DNA of 7,109 nucleotides from an uncultured Lachnospiraceae bacterium (GTDB taxonomy: Bacteria > Bacillota > Clostridia > Lachnospirales > Lachnospiraceae): contig CAJUMJ010000039.1 in the NCBI GenBank assembly GCA_910587095.1, positions 1-7,109 on the forward strand, given 5' to 3'. Below the pieces are notes generated by a model. It saw nothing but the letters and a program-made list of their open reading frames with translations, searched no databases and had not been told where the DNA came from. The position numbers and the translations under genes are program-made. Positions 6,007 through 7,109 of the stretch are shown here, in pieces; the stretch's first letter is position 1; every line of letters begins with the position of its first letter.

Positions 6007-6912
6007 ATGAGCGCCTTCTCGCGTCTTGATCACGCTTTTATGGACGCTCCCATCCTGCCTCTCACAAACCGCTCGCGCTATGTCCTCATGAGCGACTGCC
6101 ACAGAGGCATAGGAAATTCCTCCGATAATTTTCTCAAAAACCAGCATCTGTATTTTGCCGCTCTGGAGCATTATTACAGACAGGGCTTTACCTATATTGA
6201 GCTGGGCGACGGGGATGAGCTTTGGGAAAACAGAAACATGAAAAATATCATCGATATACACAACAACGTATTCTGGCTTTTCAAACAGTTCTATCAGGAA
6301 GACCGTCTGTACCTTCTCTACGGCAACCATGACATCGTAAAACGGAAAAAGGGCTACCCCGCCAAAAGCTGCAGTACCTATTTCTGTACGCAGTCCCAGC
6401 AAATGCAGCCCCTCTTCCCCTCCCTCACCTTTTATGAGGGAATTATTCTCACCACGGACCTGCTGCCCGGCAGCAGGTCGCATATATCCCTTTATCTGAC
6501 ACACGGACATCAGGCCAGCCTGCTCAACTCCACTTTCTGGCCAATCTCACGTTTCCTCGTCCGTTATATCTGGCGGCCCCTGGAAAATCTCGGCATACTG
6601 GACCCCACGAGCGCCGCCAAAAATTATCATATCAAAAGCAAATGTGAAATCCTGCTCAACAAGTGGGCACAGGAAAACCGACGCATCCTGATTACCGGCC
6701 ACACCCACCGGCCCATCCTGCCCGCCGAGCCCGCCCGTTACTATAACACCGGAAGCTGCGTCCATCCCCGCTGTATCACATGCATCGAGATTGAGCGCGG
6801 CCTTCTGACATTAGTCAAATGGAGCATGAACGCCCGGTTCGACAGCACCCTCTATGTGGCGAGAGAAGTCATCTCCGGGCCGACGCCGCTTTTAAACCCG
6901 CAGGCTATATAG
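6007..6912 (+). CDS. Calcineurin-like metallophosphoesterase
   Basis: A 301-residue protein with the full two-metal calcineurin-like phosphoesterase motif set in order: SDCH (Asp30, His32), GDGDE (Asp68), GNHD (Asn107, His108), THGH (His166, His168) and GHTH (His232, His234). It should therefore hydrolyse phosphomonoester, phosphodiester or pyrophosphate bonds using Mn, Fe or similar ions. The layout recalls UDP-2,3-diacylglucosamine hydrolase (LpxH-like) enzymes, but a Gram-positive host lacks lipid A, so the substrate is open. There is no signal peptide or membrane segment. The ATG at 6007 is preceded by AGGGGGG (5994-6000) at a 6-base spacing within the end of the DUF4474 gene, so the two are translationally coupled. 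After its stop come hairpins and an insertion sequence. Confidence 0.92.
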   Translation: MSAFSRLDHAFMDAPILPLTNRSRYVLMSDCHRGIGNSSDNFLKNQHLYFAALEHYYRQGFTYIELGDGDELWENRNMKNIIDIHNNVFWLFKQFYQEDRLYLLYGNHDIVKRKKGYPAKSCSTYFCTQSQQMQPLFPSLTFYEGIILTTDLLPGSRSHISLYLTHGHQASLLNSTFWPISRFLVRYIWRPLENLGILDPTSAAKNYHIKSKCEILLNKWAQENRRILITGHTHRPILPAEPARYYNTGSCVHPRCITCIEIERGLLTLVKWSMNARFDSTLYVAREVISGPTPLLNPQAI

Positions 6913-6913
6913 C

Positions 6914-6943
6914 GGAGAATACCCGTATTTTGGGGCATTCTCC
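6914..6943 (+). terminator. Hairpin after the phosphoesterase gene, terminator stem without its T-run
   Basis: GGAGAAT (6914-6920) pairs perfectly with ATTCTCC (6937-6943), and CCC (6922-6924) can pair with GGG inside. It begins one base after the stop codon, as an intrinsic terminator would, but is followed by TGTGTGAG instead of a run of T. The T-run may have been separated from the stem when the adjacent mobile element arrived; that is inference. Confidence 0.45.
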
Positions 6944-6952
6944 TGTGTGAGA

Positions 6953-6973
6953 GGGAGTTGCAAAGCAACTCCC
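6953..6973. repeat. Perfect 9-bp hairpin at the IS junction
   Basis: GGGAGTTGC (6953-6961) and GCAACTCCC (6965-6973) form a perfect stem around an AAA loop. It has no T-run and lies between the phosphoesterase hairpin and the terminator upstream of the transposase. It may be part of the left end of the insertion sequence or the site into which it inserted; the window ends before the other end can be compared. Confidence 0.5.
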
Positions 6974-6981
6974 AGACTGTC

Positions 6982-7011
6982 AAAAAAGGTCAGCAAAAGC
7001 TGGCTTTTTTT
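6982..7011 (+). terminator. Intrinsic terminator upstream of the transposase gene
   Basis: A 13-bp stem (6982-6994 with 6999-7011, including two G-T pairs) with an AAAA loop; its right arm ends in seven T and its left arm begins with six A, so it can act in both directions. It would stop rightward transcription from the phosphoesterase genes before it reaches the transposase, a common shielding arrangement in insertion sequences. Confidence 0.7.
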
Positions 7012-7035
7012 GATATAATAAAATCAGGGGTGAGG
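7011..7035 (+). promoter_or_regulatory. Extended -10 promoter and RBS of the transposase gene
   Basis: TGA-TATAAT (7011-7019) is a perfect extended -10 element that overlaps the last base of the terminator. No good -35 box is seen, since that position falls in the terminator stem. GGGGTGAGG (7027-7035) then provides a strong ribosome binding site two bases before the ATG at 7038, or nearer the usual distance if GGGG is used. Confidence 0.55.
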
Positions 7036-7037
7036 AC

Positions 7038-7109
7038 ATGCTGATAAAAGAAAAGTCGGAAAGAAATACACTGGAAATGGTCAGTCTCGAAGGGCTTGTT
7101 CCGCAGGAT
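7038..7109 (+). mobile_element. Start of an IS1182-family transposase gene, cut by the window edge
   Basis: Only the first 24 codons are present. The peptide begins MLIKEKSERN and contains LEMVSLEGLVPQD. This resembles the N-terminus of IS1182-family transposases, which typically have a VSLE-LVP-DH block followed by RKID and FSFIY; those later parts lie outside the window. The frame is open to the edge, with a promoter and ribosome binding site directly upstream. The left end of the element should lie between 6913 and about 6985 but cannot be fixed without the right-hand inverted repeat. Whether the copy is intact is unknown. Confidence 0.72.

Noticed and set aside
5466..6029. A 187-codon open frame on the plus strand overlapping the DUF4474 gene
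   Set aside because: It is a +1 shadow of the DUF4474 gene, with Ser/Pro/Ala-rich low-complexity translation and no family marks.

Overview
The window looks like chromosomal DNA of a Clostridia member, most likely Lachnospiraceae. The reasons are strong GGAGG-type ribosome binding sites, compact head-to-tail genes, a DUF4474 protein, and the start of what looks like an IS1182-family transposase. This placement rests on gene content and my recall of protein families; no database search was run.

Left half, minus strand (about 3880 down to 137): a promoter drives glycerol kinase (glpK). It is followed by a class I/II PLP-dependent aminotransferase and a YjjU-like patatin phospholipase. The aminotransferase and patatin genes are tightly packed: the patatin ribosome binding site starts a few bases past the aminotransferase stop. 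Between glpK and the aminotransferase lies a 71-bp nested palindromic element (2210-2280) that may carry its own promoter. The first 136 bases hold no convincing gene but contain a striking 50-base hairpin and smaller inverted repeats.

Centre (3795-4039): a divergent promoter region. It holds a good sigma-A promoter for glpK with a 16-bp palindrome just upstream of its -35 box, and an extended -10 promoter firing rightward.

Right half, plus strand (4040-6912): an AEC-family permease, then a Cys-rich membrane-anchored DUF4474 protein, then a calcineurin-like metallophosphoesterase. The last two are separated by 2 bases and are surely co-translated; their joint role is unknown. After 6912 come three successive hairpins, a perfect extended -10 promoter, a strong ribosome binding site and the first 24 codons of an IS1182-like transposase running off the right edge.

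Most of the window is ordinary metabolism and transport. The parts that deserve a second look are the DUF4474/phosphoesterase pair, the structured sequence at 1-110, the palindromic element at 2210-2280, and the IS junction at 6913-7037. I see no CRISPR array, tRNA, rRNA or recognised defence system.
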